DNA of 62,164 nucleotides from Desulfuromonadales bacterium (GCA_016650295.1 JAENWA010000111.1:1-62164), one strand, 5' to 3'; positions 42,523 to 52,082 are shown, numbered from the stretch's first letter. The notes: generated from the sequence alone by a model not told the origin. Made by a program: numbers and translations.

Positions 42523-42556
42523 AGAGAGCATATACATAACAATGTATGCTCTCTTT
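42523..42556 (+). terminator. Terminator of the envelope operon
   Basis: AGAGAGCATATACA pairs with TGTATGCTCTCT (one bulge), followed by TTTT. It closes the transcription unit that starts at the riboswitch promoter. Confidence 0.82.
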
Positions 42557-42620
42557 TCAAATATTTCAGAAGGTTTTAGAATGACCCGAGCGTCGTACTA
42601 CATTCAGGGGATGGTGACTA

Positions 42621-42959
42621 TTGAAAAAAAACATGTTCATGTTCTTTTTGCGGCTGGTAATTGTATCCCTGGTGTATTCGCCGGCAATTGCAGCCTCAAT
42701 TGATATTGAACATGAAGTCAGACAGATGGAGCAGCAATCGGGTCAATCGTACGAATAACCGGGACAGCCTGGACGGCCTTGGAATGACGATGGTCGGAAC
42801 GGTTCGTTACTGTCCCTCATCGGACGATTGTCCCTATGACAACGCCTACTGGAACGGGTCGCAGATGGTGTTCGGCAATGGCTATGCCGCTGCTGACGAT
42901 GTGGTGGGACACGAATTGACTCACGCGGTACATCCCGCTTCGGCGTGCCCACCGTACTG
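42621..42959 (+). pseudogene. Decayed M4 (thermolysin-like) metallopeptidase
   Basis: From the TTG at 42621 one frame gives a signal peptide (FFLRLVIVSLVYSPAIAA) and the start of a proregion, then stops (TAA, 42756-42758). In another frame, around 42781-42935, comes a catalytic-domain piece: DNAYWNGSQMVFGNGYAAAD then DVVGHELTHAV, with the HExxH zinc motif. The frame ends soon after (HPASACPPY). The large prodomain between and all of the domain behind the zinc helix are missing, so deletion and frameshift have destroyed the gene. A short unrelated tail (TLKISAGKLVVDGVVVK) and a run of ten G (43029-43038) follow. Confidence 0.75.
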
Positions 42960-43256
42960 AATGGGACCTTGAAAATCAGCGCCGGGAAACTGGTCGTAGA
43001 CGGAGTTGTTGTAAAATGAACCGTCACCGGGGGGGGGGCTGAGAGCGGCCGGGCAGGAACTTGTATTCTTGAGGGTGCTGGCACCACGCCCGGCTAGAGG
43101 GGATATGATTTAACTGGGGCGCAGAATGGCAAGCGTGGCGGTGACGGTGAAGAATCAGGAGGGTAAGTTGGTGGCGCACGGAACAACAACGTTGATGGTG
43201 TCTTCGGGATGACAGTGTCAAGGTGTAGACCTGACACAGTCATCCTGCACTGATGA

Positions 43257-43526
43257 TCAATAATGATACCGAGCCTGAAGAAAATCGATTCTGTCATCAC
43301 GGACAAGATAGACAATTCGGTGTTCTTGTGTGAGGCGTCTCGACCAAGTGCCGGATGAAAGGTATTTGAGCGGCTCTGGCTTGCCGATGCCAGCGAATGG
43401 ATCGCGCATGATTGCTTCAATCAAATCAAAAGCCCGCAAAGCGACTTTTCGGTCGGTCTCTACCCAATGGCGCAAGTCTTCACGGAACTCTGGTTGAAAA
43501 ACAGTATCCCGTTGCTTAGTCTTCAA
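43257..43526 (-). CDS. yoeB: YoeB-type toxin (RelE superfamily)
   Basis: 89 residues from a TTG at 43526 (CGAGG upstream; a TTG at 43532 is the alternative). No ATG is available. The sequence VFQPEFREDLRHWVETDRKV, then FAGIGKPEPLKYLSSGTWSR then RLTQEHRIVYLV and the C-terminal ARYHY match YoeB/Txe ribosome-dependent mRNA interferases, including the catalytic Glu/Arg/His pattern and terminal YHY. It overlaps the end of the antitoxin gene, so translation is coupled. Confidence 0.88.
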   Translation of the reverse strand: MKTKQRDTVFQPEFREDLRHWVETDRKVALRAFDLIEAIMRDPFAGIGKPEPLKYLSSGTWSRRLTQEHRIVYLVRDDRIDFLQARYHY

Positions 43527-43794
43527 GGCCAACCTCGGAACGAAGCGATTTCAATGAAGATGCTGTGCCGCTCCCCTTCAGAGCACGTTCCAGCGCAGAA
43601 AGAAGCCTTTCGGCATTTTTGGGGGAACGCATCAGGTGAGAGCTTTCCACCAAACTTTGTAGTTCATCAGCAGCAATCATAGCTACATTGCTTCCATTGC
43701 GACGACGAATGAGGACGATCTCTCGATTTTCTGTTACCTCGTCACAGAGTCCGGCGAAATTTGCTCTGGCATTGGTATAGGTTGTTTGTAACAT
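43516..43794 (-). CDS. yefM: YefM/Phd-type antitoxin
   Basis: 92 residues. The N-terminal Phd/YefM DNA-binding fold is visible (TTYTNARANFAGLCDEVTEN then REIVLIRRRNGSNVAMIAAD). The C-terminal part (LLSALERALKGSGTASSL then KSLRSEVGLED) is the flexible toxin-binding tail. GGAGGTGAACAAAC lies before the ATG at 43794. A TGTACA palindrome upstream is the likely operator. The pair sits among gene debris. Confidence 0.88.
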   Translation of the reverse strand: MLQTTYTNARANFAGLCDEVTENREIVLIRRRNGSNVAMIAADELQSLVESSHLMRSPKNAERLLSALERALKGSGTASSLKSLRSEVGLED

Positions 43795-43814
43795 GTTTGT
43801 TCACCTCCGTTTTA

Positions 43815-43833
43815 TGTACAGGAGTACTGTACA
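43815..43833. promoter_or_regulatory. Palindromic operator of the yefM-yoeB pair
   Basis: TGTACAG-N5-CTGTACA, a perfect inverted repeat 20 bases upstream of the yefM start. TGTACA palindromes are the known YefM-YoeB binding sites, so autoregulation by the complex is expected. Confidence 0.8.
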
Positions 43834-43910
43834 GTATGACTTATTGTCAGTCAACAAAACAAAAACTTAAAATGAGTGAAGATCCAGTGTCAGGTCTGAA
43901 TGGCGCTAGT

Positions 43911-44060
43911 TTAAGGTTTTGCTGCACGACATCTGTTCCGGTGTGGGACCGCGTTTATTTCATTTCTCGGCGCAGTCAACAGCTGATAACTTTTGGGTCG
44001 TCGCTTAACCGGCATTCCTACCGCGACAGTGCGGCCGACCAAAACAAGTTTCTCATCTAA
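43911..44060 (-). pseudogene. IS4-type transposase C-terminal remnant
   Basis: The minus strand encodes LVGRTVAVGMPVKRRPKSYQ then LLTAPRNEINAVPHRNRC and stops. This KRRPKxYxLLTxPR ending is typical of IS4-family transposases. The frame upstream is unrelated (it runs into the DedA gene antisense), and no other transposase part or terminal repeat is seen, so it is a fragment. It fills most of 43834-44070. Confidence 0.5.
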
Positions 44061-44070
44061 TGGCCTATTT

Positions 44071-45087
44071 ATGAGTTCAAAAATCATCAATACAGTGAGA
44101 ACATTTCGCTGGCAACAGTGGCTGGTCGTTTCACTGTTTCTGCTTTTCGCCGGATTCACCGTATTCAAGGCCGTGGATATGACACGCGAGGCGATCTACT
44201 GGAAAGCTCACCGTGACGAGGCGATCCGTGGGTGGATGAGTGTCGGCTACGTCGCGCATTCCTATCGTGTCCAGCCGGATGAGTTGTATCTGGCGCTGGG
44301 CCTCCCCGACAAACAGCCGGATAAGCGACCGTTGCGCAAAATTGCTCATATGCAGCATCGTTCGATGGACGAAATCAGAGCGGCCCTTCAAGGCACGATC
44401 ATTCACGCCCGTTCCCCCGCAGCCTCCGCCACCTCTGCCACTCCCCGAACAAAATCCCGATCAATGGGCGCCGCCATGAGCCTCATCGATCAACTCCTGG
44501 CGGCGTTCTTGCTCTACGGTCAGCCTGCGCTTTTCGGCCTGATCGTGATCGCCGCCATCGGCGCCCCGCTGCCCGTCAACCTGATGCTCGTGGCGGCCGG
44601 TTCATTTGTCGAACAGGGCGAGATGAAGCTCTGGCTCGTGGTCATCGTGGCGAGCACGGCCTCCGTGTTGGGAGATCAAATCGGATATGGTCTGGCTCGC
44701 TGGGGCGGTCGTCGTTTGGTGGCACGGATCAGCCGTACATTAGGCGGTGAGGACAAAATCAAAAAGGCAGAGGCACTCGCCAAACGGTGGGGCGGGCCGG
44801 GCATTTTCTTCAGCCGCTGGCTGGTGACGTCGCTAGGACCGTGGCTCAATGTGACGAGCGGGATCGCCGAATATCCCTGGCGTCGCTTCATCATCTGGGC
44901 CGTGCTGGGCGACGTACTCTGGGTGGTTTTGTACGTAATGCTGGGCTACATCTTCAGCGACCGTGTTCAAGCCATTGCAGAGGTTCTCGGCTATCTCGCC
45001 TGGATCATCCTCGGTCTCATTGCCGCCGGCATCCTGGGCTGGAAACTGATGCAATACCTGCGCACGCAAAACTTAGTTAATGCGTAA
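44071..45087 (+). CDS. DedA-family membrane protein with an extra N-terminal region
   Basis: 338 residues. The C-terminal ~200 residues are DedA/SNARE-associated: LLYGQPALFGLIVIAAIGAP (start of the first re-entrant region), VLGDQIGYGLARWGGRRL, FFSRWLVTSLGPWLNVTSGI, and C-terminal membrane helices. DedA proteins are undecaprenyl-phosphate or phospholipid translocases in several bacteria. The first ~135 residues are an addition: a membrane helix (WLVVSLFLLFAGFTVFKAV) and a predicted helical HTH-like segment (YVAHSYRVQPDELYLALGL, MDEIRAAL). The RBS at 44071 is weak; an internal ATG (44476) would give a DedA-only protein. Confidence 0.75.
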   Translation: MSSKIINTVRTFRWQQWLVVSLFLLFAGFTVFKAVDMTREAIYWKAHRDEAIRGWMSVGYVAHSYRVQPDELYLALGLPDKQPDKRPLRKIAHMQHRSMDEIRAALQGTIIHARSPAASATSATPRTKSRSMGAAMSLIDQLLAAFLLYGQPALFGLIVIAAIGAPLPVNLMLVAAGSFVEQGEMKLWLVVIVASTASVLGDQIGYGLARWGGRRLVARISRTLGGEDKIKKAEALAKRWGGPGIFFSRWLVTSLGPWLNVTSGIAEYPWRRFIIWAVLGDVLWVVLYVMLGYIFSDRVQAIAEVLGYLAWIILGLIAAGILGWKLMQYLRTQNLVNA

Positions 45088-45341
45088 TTGGGGGTGCTCA
45101 CACCTGGCCATTAAGCAGAAGCTGCCAGCTTGAACAAAGCTCAACGTAGCAAGATGCCGATTCGATACACTACATGAGATCAGTCCTCATCGTATCAACT
45201 AATGATAAAATAGTAACCTCTGTCACTTCCCAACCCCGCGCCATTACACACAAAATATAGAGCTACCACCCTTTCCTTGACACCACATCTAGGGATGGGG
45301 CATAATTTCGCCTTCATTGATTTGCCGGGAGGCAGCACCCC

Positions 45342-48300
45342 ATGGAATCATCAGCTATGCTTGAAAACACCCCATCCGCCCCCTTTGTTCACCTGCATCT
45401 CCACACCCAGTATTCCCTGCTGGACGGCGCCATCCGCTTCGATGACCTGATCGCCAAGGCCAAGCAGATGAACATGCCTGCGATTGCTATGACCGACCAT
45501 GGCAACATGTTCGGGGCGGCCGAGTTCTATCTCAAATGCAAGAAAGCCGGGGTCAAGCCGATTATCGGCTGCGAACTGTACCTGGCGCCCGAATCGCGCT
45601 TTTCCAAGGACGCCAAGGGCATCTCCGATGCGGCCTATCACCTGATCCTGCTCTGCGAAAACCTGCAGGGCTACAAAAACCTCTCCTACCTGACCTCGGC
45701 CGGCTACAAAGAGGGTTTCTACTATCGTCCCCGTATCGACCGCGAGCTGCTTTCGGGGCGCTCCGAAGGGCTGATCGCCATGTCGGCCTGCCTGAAAGGG
45801 GAGGTGGCCATGCAGTGCGGACGCGGCCGGATGGAGGATGCCGTGGCCACGGCCCGCTGGTACAGCGAACTGTTCCCCGACCGCTACTATATCGAACTTC
45901 AGGAGAACACCATCCCGGAGCAGGATGTGGTCAACAAGCGCCTGCTGGAGGTGGCCTCCGAGCTGAAGCTGCCGCTGGTGGCCACCAACGACTGCCACTA
46001 TCTGAACCGCGAGGATGCCCGCGCTCACGAGGTGCTGCTCTGCATCCAGACCGGCAAGACCATGAGCGATCCGACCCACATGAAATTCTCGGTGGATGAG
46101 TTCTACGTCAAGTCACCGGAGGAGATGTCCCTGGCCTTCAGCTACGCCCCCGAGGCGGTCAGCAACACCCTGACTATTGCCGAACGCTGCAATCTGGAGC
46201 TGGCGGTGGATGGCAAAACATATTACTTCCCGCATTTTGATCCGCCCGAGGGTAAAAACCACGACCAGATGCTGGAAGAACTGGCCAGTGCCGGACTCAA
46301 GGAGCGGATGATCACCATCCTGGCCAAGTATCCCGACATGACCCTGGAGCAGCAGCAGGCCTATTTCGAGCGCCTGACGGTTGAACTGGACTGTATCCGC
46401 GAGATGAAGTTCCCGGCCTACTTCCTGATCGTATCGGACTTCATCCGCTGGGCCAAGGCCAAGGGCATCCCGGTCGGTCCGGGCAGGGGCTCGGCCGCCG
46501 GTTCGCTGGTGGCCTACGCCATCAAGATCACCGACCTGGACCCGCTCCCCTACAACCTGCTCTTTGAACGTTTCCTTAACCCGGAACGTATCTCCATGCC
46601 TGATATCGACGTGGACTTCTGCCAGGACCGCCGCTCCGAGGTGATCCAGTACATGGTGGACAAGTACGGCCGCGACCGGGTCTGCCAGATCATTACCTTT
46701 GGAACCATGGGGGCCAAGGCCGCCGTACGCGACGTGGGGCGGGCCCTGAACATGAGCTACGGCGACGTGGACCGCATCGCCAAGCTGGTCCCGGACGACC
46801 TGAAGATGACTCTCAGCAAGGCCTTGCAGCAGGAACCGCAGCTGAGGGAATTGTCCGCGGCGGACCCGATGGTCAAGGATCTGCTGGACACCGCGCTCTG
46901 CCTGGAAGGTCTGACCCGCCACGCCTCGACCCACGCAGCCGCCGTTGTTGTGGCGCCGGAGCCGCTGGAGGAGTTCCTGCCGCTCTACAAGGATCAGAAG
47001 ACCGGCGCCATCAATACCCAGTACTCCATGAAGTATGTCGAGCTGGTCGGTCTGGTCAAGTTCGACTTTCTGGGACTGAAGAACCTGACGGTGATCGAGA
47101 ACGCCGTCAAACTGGTACGGGTCGGCATGGACCCGCTCTTCGACATCACTACCCTGCGGGACGACGACCAGGCCAGCTACGACCTGATCACGGCCGGCAA
47201 CACTACCGGCGTCTTCCAGCTGGAATCCAGCGGCATAAAAGAGATGCTGGTCAAGCTCAAGCCCTCCTGCTTCGAGGATGTGATCGCCGCCTGCGCCCTG
47301 TATCGTCCCGGCCCGCTCGGTTCGGGCATGGTGGACGACTTCATCGACCGCAAGCATGGCCGCCAGAAGGTGGTCTACGATCTGCCGCAGCTGGAGCCGA
47401 TCCTCAAGGACACCTACGGGGTCATCGTCTACCAGGAACAGGTCATGCAGATCTCCCGCACCCTGGCCGGTTATTCCCTGGGACAGGCCGACCTGCTGCG
47501 CCGTGCCATGGGCAAGAAGGACGACAAGGAGATGACCCGCCAGAAGGGGCTCTTTCTGGAGGGCGCCAAAAACATCGGCATCGACCCGAAAAAGGCCGAG
47601 GCGATCTTCGACCTGATGCACAAGTTCGCCGAGTACGGCTTCAACAAGTCCCACTCGGCCGCCTATGCCCTGATCGCCTATCAGACCGCCTATCTCAAGG
47701 CCCACTACCCGGTGGAGTTCATGGTCGCGCTGCTGACCTGCGACATGGACAGCACCGACAAGGTCATCAAGAATATCAGCGACTGCCGTGAACAGGGCAT
47801 TGATGTGCTGCCGCCCGACATCAACAGTTCCGGGCTCTCCTTTACCGTGGTCGGCAACTCCATGCGGTTCGGCCTGGGTGCGGTCAAAAATGTCGGGGCC
47901 GGCGCCATCGAGGCGATCCTGGAGGCCCGCAAAGAGGGGCCCTTCAAGGGGCTGTACGATTTCTGCGAACGGGTTGATCTGCGGCGGGTCAACAAGCGGG
48001 TGATCGAATCCCTGATCAAGTGCGGCGCCTTCGATTCCACCGGAGCGGCCCGCTCCTCGCTGATGGAAGGACTGGAACCCGCCTCCGGCTACGGCCAGCG
48101 TATCCAGGAGGAGAAGGCCAGCGCCCAGGTGTCGCTGTTCGGAACCGAAGAGGTCACCAGAGGCAACGGCAATGGCGGCATGAAACTGCCCGATGTGCCG
48201 GAGTGGCACGACAAGGAAAAGCTGGCCTATGAAAAGGAGGCGCTCGGCTTCCTGATCACCGGCCACCCGCTGGACCGCTACCTGGATGACATCAGGCGTC

Positions 48301-48896
48301 TGGCCAGCTGTGACATCATCAACCTGACCGAACAGGCCGATGGCGGCGAGATACGGATCTGCGGGATCGTCAGCGGCCTGAAGGAGATCACCACCAAAAA
48401 AGGTGACCGGATGGGGTTTGTGACCATCGAGGATCTCTCCGGCTCTGTCGAAGTGACCGTTTTTTCGGATGTCTATGCCGCCACGATCGGTCTGCTGAAA
48501 TCCGATGACCCGCTGTTGATCACCGGTAAGCTCGAAAAGAGTGAAAAGGGGGCCAAGATCCTGGTGCAGGCCGCCAAAGAAGGGGGCAGCGAGTGGCAGC
48601 AGAAAAATCGCGGCCCGGCCGGAGATATAAGTCTGCTTGCTGAAGCCCGGGCTCAGACCACGAAAAAGGTACTGTTCATCCTGCGTACGGCAGACGTGCC
48701 ACCGGAACATCTGGATGGCCTGAAAGGGATTATCGAACGCCATCGCGGTACAGTGCCGGCCGTCATTTCCTTTGAAATGGCTTCGCGTGGAACAGCTACC
48801 CTGCAACTGCCCGCAGAAATGTATGTAACGCCAAACGATGATTTAAGACTGGAAGTTGAAAGACTGTTCGGCTATAATGCCGCAACTTTTGAGTGA
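45342..48896 (+). CDS. dnaE: DNA polymerase III alpha subunit
   Basis: 1184 residues, typical DnaE size. Replicative polymerase of the C family. Order: PHP domain with FVHLHLHTQYSLLDGAIRF near the N-terminus and AMTDHGNMFGA; polymerase palm with the catalytic aspartates in MPDIDVDFCQDRR; GPGRGSAAGSLVAYA; fingers; a HhH region (VDLRRVNKRVIESLIKCGAF); an OB-fold near 990-1060 (EIRICGIVSGLKEITTKK, then MGFVTIEDLSGSVEVTVF) and a C-terminal tail. GGGAGG precedes the ATG at 45342. It is preceded by 254 bases without recognisable content. Confidence 0.96.
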   Translation: MESSAMLENTPSAPFVHLHLHTQYSLLDGAIRFDDLIAKAKQMNMPAIAMTDHGNMFGAAEFYLKCKKAGVKPIIGCELYLAPESRFSKDAKGISDAAYHLILLCENLQGYKNLSYLTSAGYKEGFYYRPRIDRELLSGRSEGLIAMSACLKGEVAMQCGRGRMEDAVATARWYSELFPDRYYIELQENTIPEQDVVNKRLLEVASELKLPLVATNDCHYLNREDARAHEVLLCIQTGKTMSDPTHMKFSVDEFYVKSPEEMSLAFSYAPEAVSNTLTIAERCNLELAVDGKTYYFPHFDPPEGKNHDQMLEELASAGLKERMITILAKYPDMTLEQQQAYFERLTVELDCIREMKFPAYFLIVSDFIRWAKAKGIPVGPGRGSAAGSLVAYAIKITDLDPLPYNLLFERFLNPERISMPDIDVDFCQDRRSEVIQYMVDKYGRDRVCQIITFGTMGAKAAVRDVGRALNMSYGDVDRIAKLVPDDLKMTLSKALQQEPQLRELSAADPMVKDLLDTALCLEGLTRHASTHAAAVVVAPEPLEEFLPLYKDQKTGAINTQYSMKYVELVGLVKFDFLGLKNLTVIENAVKLVRVGMDPLFDITTLRDDDQASYDLITAGNTTGVFQLESSGIKEMLVKLKPSCFEDVIAACALYRPGPLGSGMVDDFIDRKHGRQKVVYDLPQLEPILKDTYGVIVYQEQVMQISRTLAGYSLGQADLLRRAMGKKDDKEMTRQKGLFLEGAKNIGIDPKKAEAIFDLMHKFAEYGFNKSHSAAYALIAYQTAYLKAHYPVEFMVALLTCDMDSTDKVIKNISDCREQGIDVLPPDINSSGLSFTVVGNSMRFGLGAVKNVGAGAIEAILEARKEGPFKGLYDFCERVDLRRVNKRVIESLIKCGAFDSTGAARSSLMEGLEPASGYGQRIQEEKASAQVSLFGTEEVTRGNGNGGMKLPDVPEWHDKEKLAYEKEALGFLITGHPLDRYLDDIRRLASCDIINLTEQADGGEIRICGIVSGLKEITTKKGDRMGFVTIEDLSGSVEVTVFSDVYAATIGLLKSDDPLLITGKLEKSEKGAKILVQAAKEGGSEWQQKNRGPAGDISLLAEARAQTTKKVLFILRTADVPPEHLDGLKGIIERHRGTVPAVISFEMASRGTATLQLPAEMYVTPNDDLRLEVERLFGYNAATFE

Positions 48897-49099
48897 GAGT
48901 AAAATTCACGCACGTGATGCAGGACACGGAAAAAATTTGCAACTGTCAGGATTAAAGGGGATAACAGTACAAACAGAATTGACCGGGTCAGCACCCGCTG
49001 CACAGGACTCCGGCCATTTCCTTCATCCCTGTTAAAATTATACTTTTTGATTTTTCTGCGAGACCGGGTCTCTGTGGAACTAAAAAATGAGGTGATACC

Positions 49100-50056
49100 A
49101 TGGCATCCCCGTTTTATCTGGAATTTGAAAAACCGATCGTCGAACTGGAAAAGAAGATCGAGGAGTTGAACGCCCTGTCCCGTCAGGGGCTGGATATCGG
49201 CGCTGATGTGGACAAGCTGGAAAGCCATATAGAGCAGATGCGCGCCGACATCTTTTCCAACCTTTCCCGCTGGCAGACTGCTCAGGTGGCCCGCCATATC
49301 AACCGACCCTTTACCCTGGACTACATCAAGCATATCTTCACCGAGTTCGTCGAACTGCACGGCGATCGCAACTTCGGCGACGACCACGCCATTGTCGGCG
49401 GTCTGGCCCGCTTTGACGGCCAGCCGGTCATGGTGATCGGGCATCAGAAAGGGCGCGACACCAAGGAAAAGGTCTTCCGCAACTTCGGCATGCCCAATCC
49501 GGAAGGGTACCGCAAGGCCCTGCGCCTGATGCAGATGGCCGAACAGTTCAAACTGCCGGTGATCACCTTTGTGGATACCCCCGGCGCCTACCCAGGCATC
49601 GGCGCCGAGGAGCGCGGCCAGGCCGAAGCCATTGCCCGCAACCTGCGCGAGATGGCCAGCCTGAAAACACCGATCATCGTCTGCATCACCGGCGAAGGCG
49701 GCTCGGGCGGCGCCCTGGCCATCGCTGTCGGCGACCGGATCCTGATGCTGGAGCACTCGGTCTATGCCGTTATTTCTCCGGAGGGATGCGCAGCCATCCT
49801 CTGGTCGGACGGCACCAAGGGCGAGCAGGCCGCCGAGGCGCTCAAACCGACCGCCAAGGATATCATCAAGCTGGGTGTTATCGACGAGATCATCAAGGAG
49901 CCGGTTGGCGGCGCACACCGCGACCATGAAGAAACCGCCCGCAACATGAAAGAGGCGATTGCCCGCAACCTGACGGAGTTGAACAAGCTGTCGGCCGAAG
50001 AGTTGGTGGAAGGGCGTTATAACAAGTTTCGCGCCATGACACGCTGCGTGGAGTAG
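49100..50056 (+). CDS. accA: Acetyl-CoA carboxylase carboxyltransferase subunit alpha
   Basis: 318 residues, standard AccA length. With AccD it transfers the carboxyl group from biotin to acetyl-CoA, making malonyl-CoA. Visible: [96 protein letters not shown] and EGCAAILW. The gap to dnaE (203 bases) has no clear terminator, so dnaE-accA cotranscription is possible, as in other proteobacteria. GAGGTGATACC precedes the ATG. Confidence 0.96.
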   Translation: MASPFYLEFEKPIVELEKKIEELNALSRQGLDIGADVDKLESHIEQMRADIFSNLSRWQTAQVARHINRPFTLDYIKHIFTEFVELHGDRNFGDDHAIVGGLARFDGQPVMVIGHQKGRDTKEKVFRNFGMPNPEGYRKALRLMQMAEQFKLPVITFVDTPGAYPGIGAEERGQAEAIARNLREMASLKTPIIVCITGEGGSGGALAIAVGDRILMLEHSVYAVISPEGCAAILWSDGTKGEQAAEALKPTAKDIIKLGVIDEIIKEPVGGAHRDHEETARNMKEAIARNLTELNKLSAEELVEGRYNKFRAMTRCVE

Positions 50057-50089
50057 TCTTCAGGTTGGATATCAGGCGTATATGGATGG

Positions 50090-50125
50090 AAAAGGCGAAG
50101 CGGAAAATATTCCGCTTCGCCTTTT
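50090..50125. terminator. Bidirectional terminator between accA and the PATAN gene
   Basis: AAAAGGCGAAGCGGAA and TTCCGCTTCGCCTTTT form a perfect 16-base stem with loop AATA. It serves accA on the plus strand and the convergent gene on the other. Confidence 0.9.
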
Positions 50126-50217
50126 GTATTTCGCTCGGTACGATACACGGTTCAGCATTCTTCACCAGCAACAGAACAACAACCCGCCAGAATCTGTGAA
50201 ACTCAACAGCTGAGAGA

Positions 50218-52008
50218 CTACGCCTGACGAGGCTGGGCCATCTGTTTTAATTTTTTCTGGTGGAACGAGTTGTCCAGCACGAGACCGGCGACACGGGACA
50301 GTATTTCCAGATGCTCGATCAGTACCGGAGTCGGTGACAGTTGCCCGAAATCGGCGTAGAAAATGGCGATGACCCTTCCTGACATGACGAGCGGCATTAA
50401 CAGTATCTTGGGAATGCGCGGGGACGAAATGGCGGAATAGAGGTGGATTGTCAGTACCGGATCGGAACAATGCCCATAAAACAAAGTTCGCTTTTCAATA
50501 ACCTCATCGAGTACAGACTGTTGGCCAAGAGGAATCTTGAACATCAGGGGCCCTGTCGGACCTGAACCCTTAGTGCCGGTAACGCCGATCCCCTTCTCAG
50601 CCGTCATCTCCACTGCTCCAGCGACAAGTGTCACGGCCCGTTCGAAAAGGCCGGACGTAAAACTCAGAAGTTCTCCAGCCACTTCCGCCGGTTCTGAAAG
50701 CGTGGTCAGGATTTCAATACTTTCCTGGAGCTTTCGTGCCGCCACCCGTTCCGGCTGAACAAATGATTTATCCAGTACTGAACGGAAGGCCGTCAGTAAG
50801 TTGGTCATTCTCGCCACAAAAGAATCGGAACGATCACCAAAAACCGGACGCGGCAAGATCGCCTCGGCACCCTCTTCCAGCCCTTGTGGCTGCAGAGCCT
50901 GGTTCTCCGGAGAACTGCTCAGTTGCAAAATGGAGATGCGTGGGTATTTCTCACGCTTCTCCTGTAACATGGAGGCTGTTCTTTCCTCATACCCCTCGCC
51001 GATGTAAACGGGATCGTCTACTACCAGGATTGGCAAGTGACCGCGTGAAAACGACCGATCAATGAACAGATCGAGGCTGACATCGTCGTCCGTTGTAAAT
51101 ACGACATGATTTCTGTTTTTGCAGATTGTAGAGAGAGCGTACTTCATAAAAGTATCATGACTGAACAAGATGACAGCAAGCGAAGGTGCTCCGGGGAGCA
51201 TGGCCTGCTTCCCGGACGATGACTGCAGGGAAATCTGCGTCAGGAAAGAACATAGTTCATCCCGCCTGTTCCGGGGCAGGGTGCCCAGCTCTTCATCTAT
51301 AACCCTGCGATGCTCCTCGGAATAATCCTTGTCCTCGAGTCTGAAAAATTTATCGGGAACTTTTTGTAAGAGGGTCTCAAGCGCGTCAAGGCCGAGCAGG
51401 TCGGCAGTAACGATCTGATTTCCGTCTTCCGAGAAGGAAATGTCTTTTTCGTCGGTACCTTCAGAAAAAAAGATATTCTTCAATGTTCCGTCGCGCATTT
51501 TCTCGTCATAAATCCGCAGGGAATCCATAAGAATCAGCTGCGAATTCAGCAGCATTTCCTGGTGGAGTGTCTCCGGAAAATACTTGTATTCATCACTTAT
51601 CTCTATCGTGTCCAAATTCATTGAGAAGGTCCCGCTGGTCCAGGTCAGCGCCTCGACGATGGTCATCTCTATCAGGGTCTCCAGTCCTTTGTATGCATCC
51701 TCACGTTTGATGAGATCCTGTTCGATCAGGATTCTGATCAGTGGTTTGCGGGCTCCGTTTGCATTTTTTTGATCAAGGAGTGATTTATCGAGGGCTTCAG
51801 GTGTGATATATTTGTTCTCTACAAGGATCTGGCCAATCCGGATGCTGTTATTCAGATGATTGGCGCTGACAATGTAGCCATCACTGAAGCCCAAATGGCA
51901 TTCGCCCTTCTGGCTTTGGATCGTGAGGGTGCCGAACTTTCTGGTTGAATGTATCAGCTGGATAACATCAACGATAGGCAGTTCTGCCAAGTCTCCGGTG
52001 AATGACAT
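50218..52008 (-). CDS. DUF4388 (PATAN) signalling protein
   Basis: 596 residues. The N-terminal ~110 residues are the PATAN/DUF4388 domain (SFTGDLAELPIVDVIQLIHS then TRKFGTLTIQSQKGECHLGF), common in Desulfuromonadia and Myxococcota signalling proteins, followed by a helical region with RIGQILVENKYITPEALDKS (type II secretion GspE-N-like). The middle contains a receiver-like stretch (SLAVILFSHDTFMKYALSTI, ILVVDDPVYIGEGYEERTAS) and the C-terminal ~170 residues resemble a GAF domain (LLMPLVMSGRVIAIFYADFG). AAGGATAA precedes the start. Likely an adaptor in a sensory pathway; no output is assignable. Confidence 0.75.
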   Translation of the reverse strand: MSFTGDLAELPIVDVIQLIHSTRKFGTLTIQSQKGECHLGFSDGYIVSANHLNNSIRIGQILVENKYITPEALDKSLLDQKNANGARKPLIRILIEQDLIKREDAYKGLETLIEMTIVEALTWTSGTFSMNLDTIEISDEYKYFPETLHQEMLLNSQLILMDSLRIYDEKMRDGTLKNIFFSEGTDEKDISFSEDGNQIVTADLLGLDALETLLQKVPDKFFRLEDKDYSEEHRRVIDEELGTLPRNRRDELCSFLTQISLQSSSGKQAMLPGAPSLAVILFSHDTFMKYALSTICKNRNHVVFTTDDDVSLDLFIDRSFSRGHLPILVVDDPVYIGEGYEERTASMLQEKREKYPRISILQLSSSPENQALQPQGLEEGAEAILPRPVFGDRSDSFVARMTNLLTAFRSVLDKSFVQPERVAARKLQESIEILTTLSEPAEVAGELLSFTSGLFERAVTLVAGAVEMTAEKGIGVTGTKGSGPTGPLMFKIPLGQQSVLDEVIEKRTLFYGHCSDPVLTIHLYSAISSPRIPKILLMPLVMSGRVIAIFYADFGQLSPTPVLIEHLEILSRVAGLVLDNSFHQKKLKQMAQPRQA

Positions 52009-52082
52009 GTCGAATTATCCTTTCACGGTGCAGTGTGGGTTGCCGGAATCAAGTAGATACCCCGGTATCATGGCATGTTCGT

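Noticed and set aside
46113-48806. 897-codon minus-strand frame opposite dnaE
   Set aside because: Antisense shadow of high-GC coding sequence; no domains, and dnaE itself is unmistakable.
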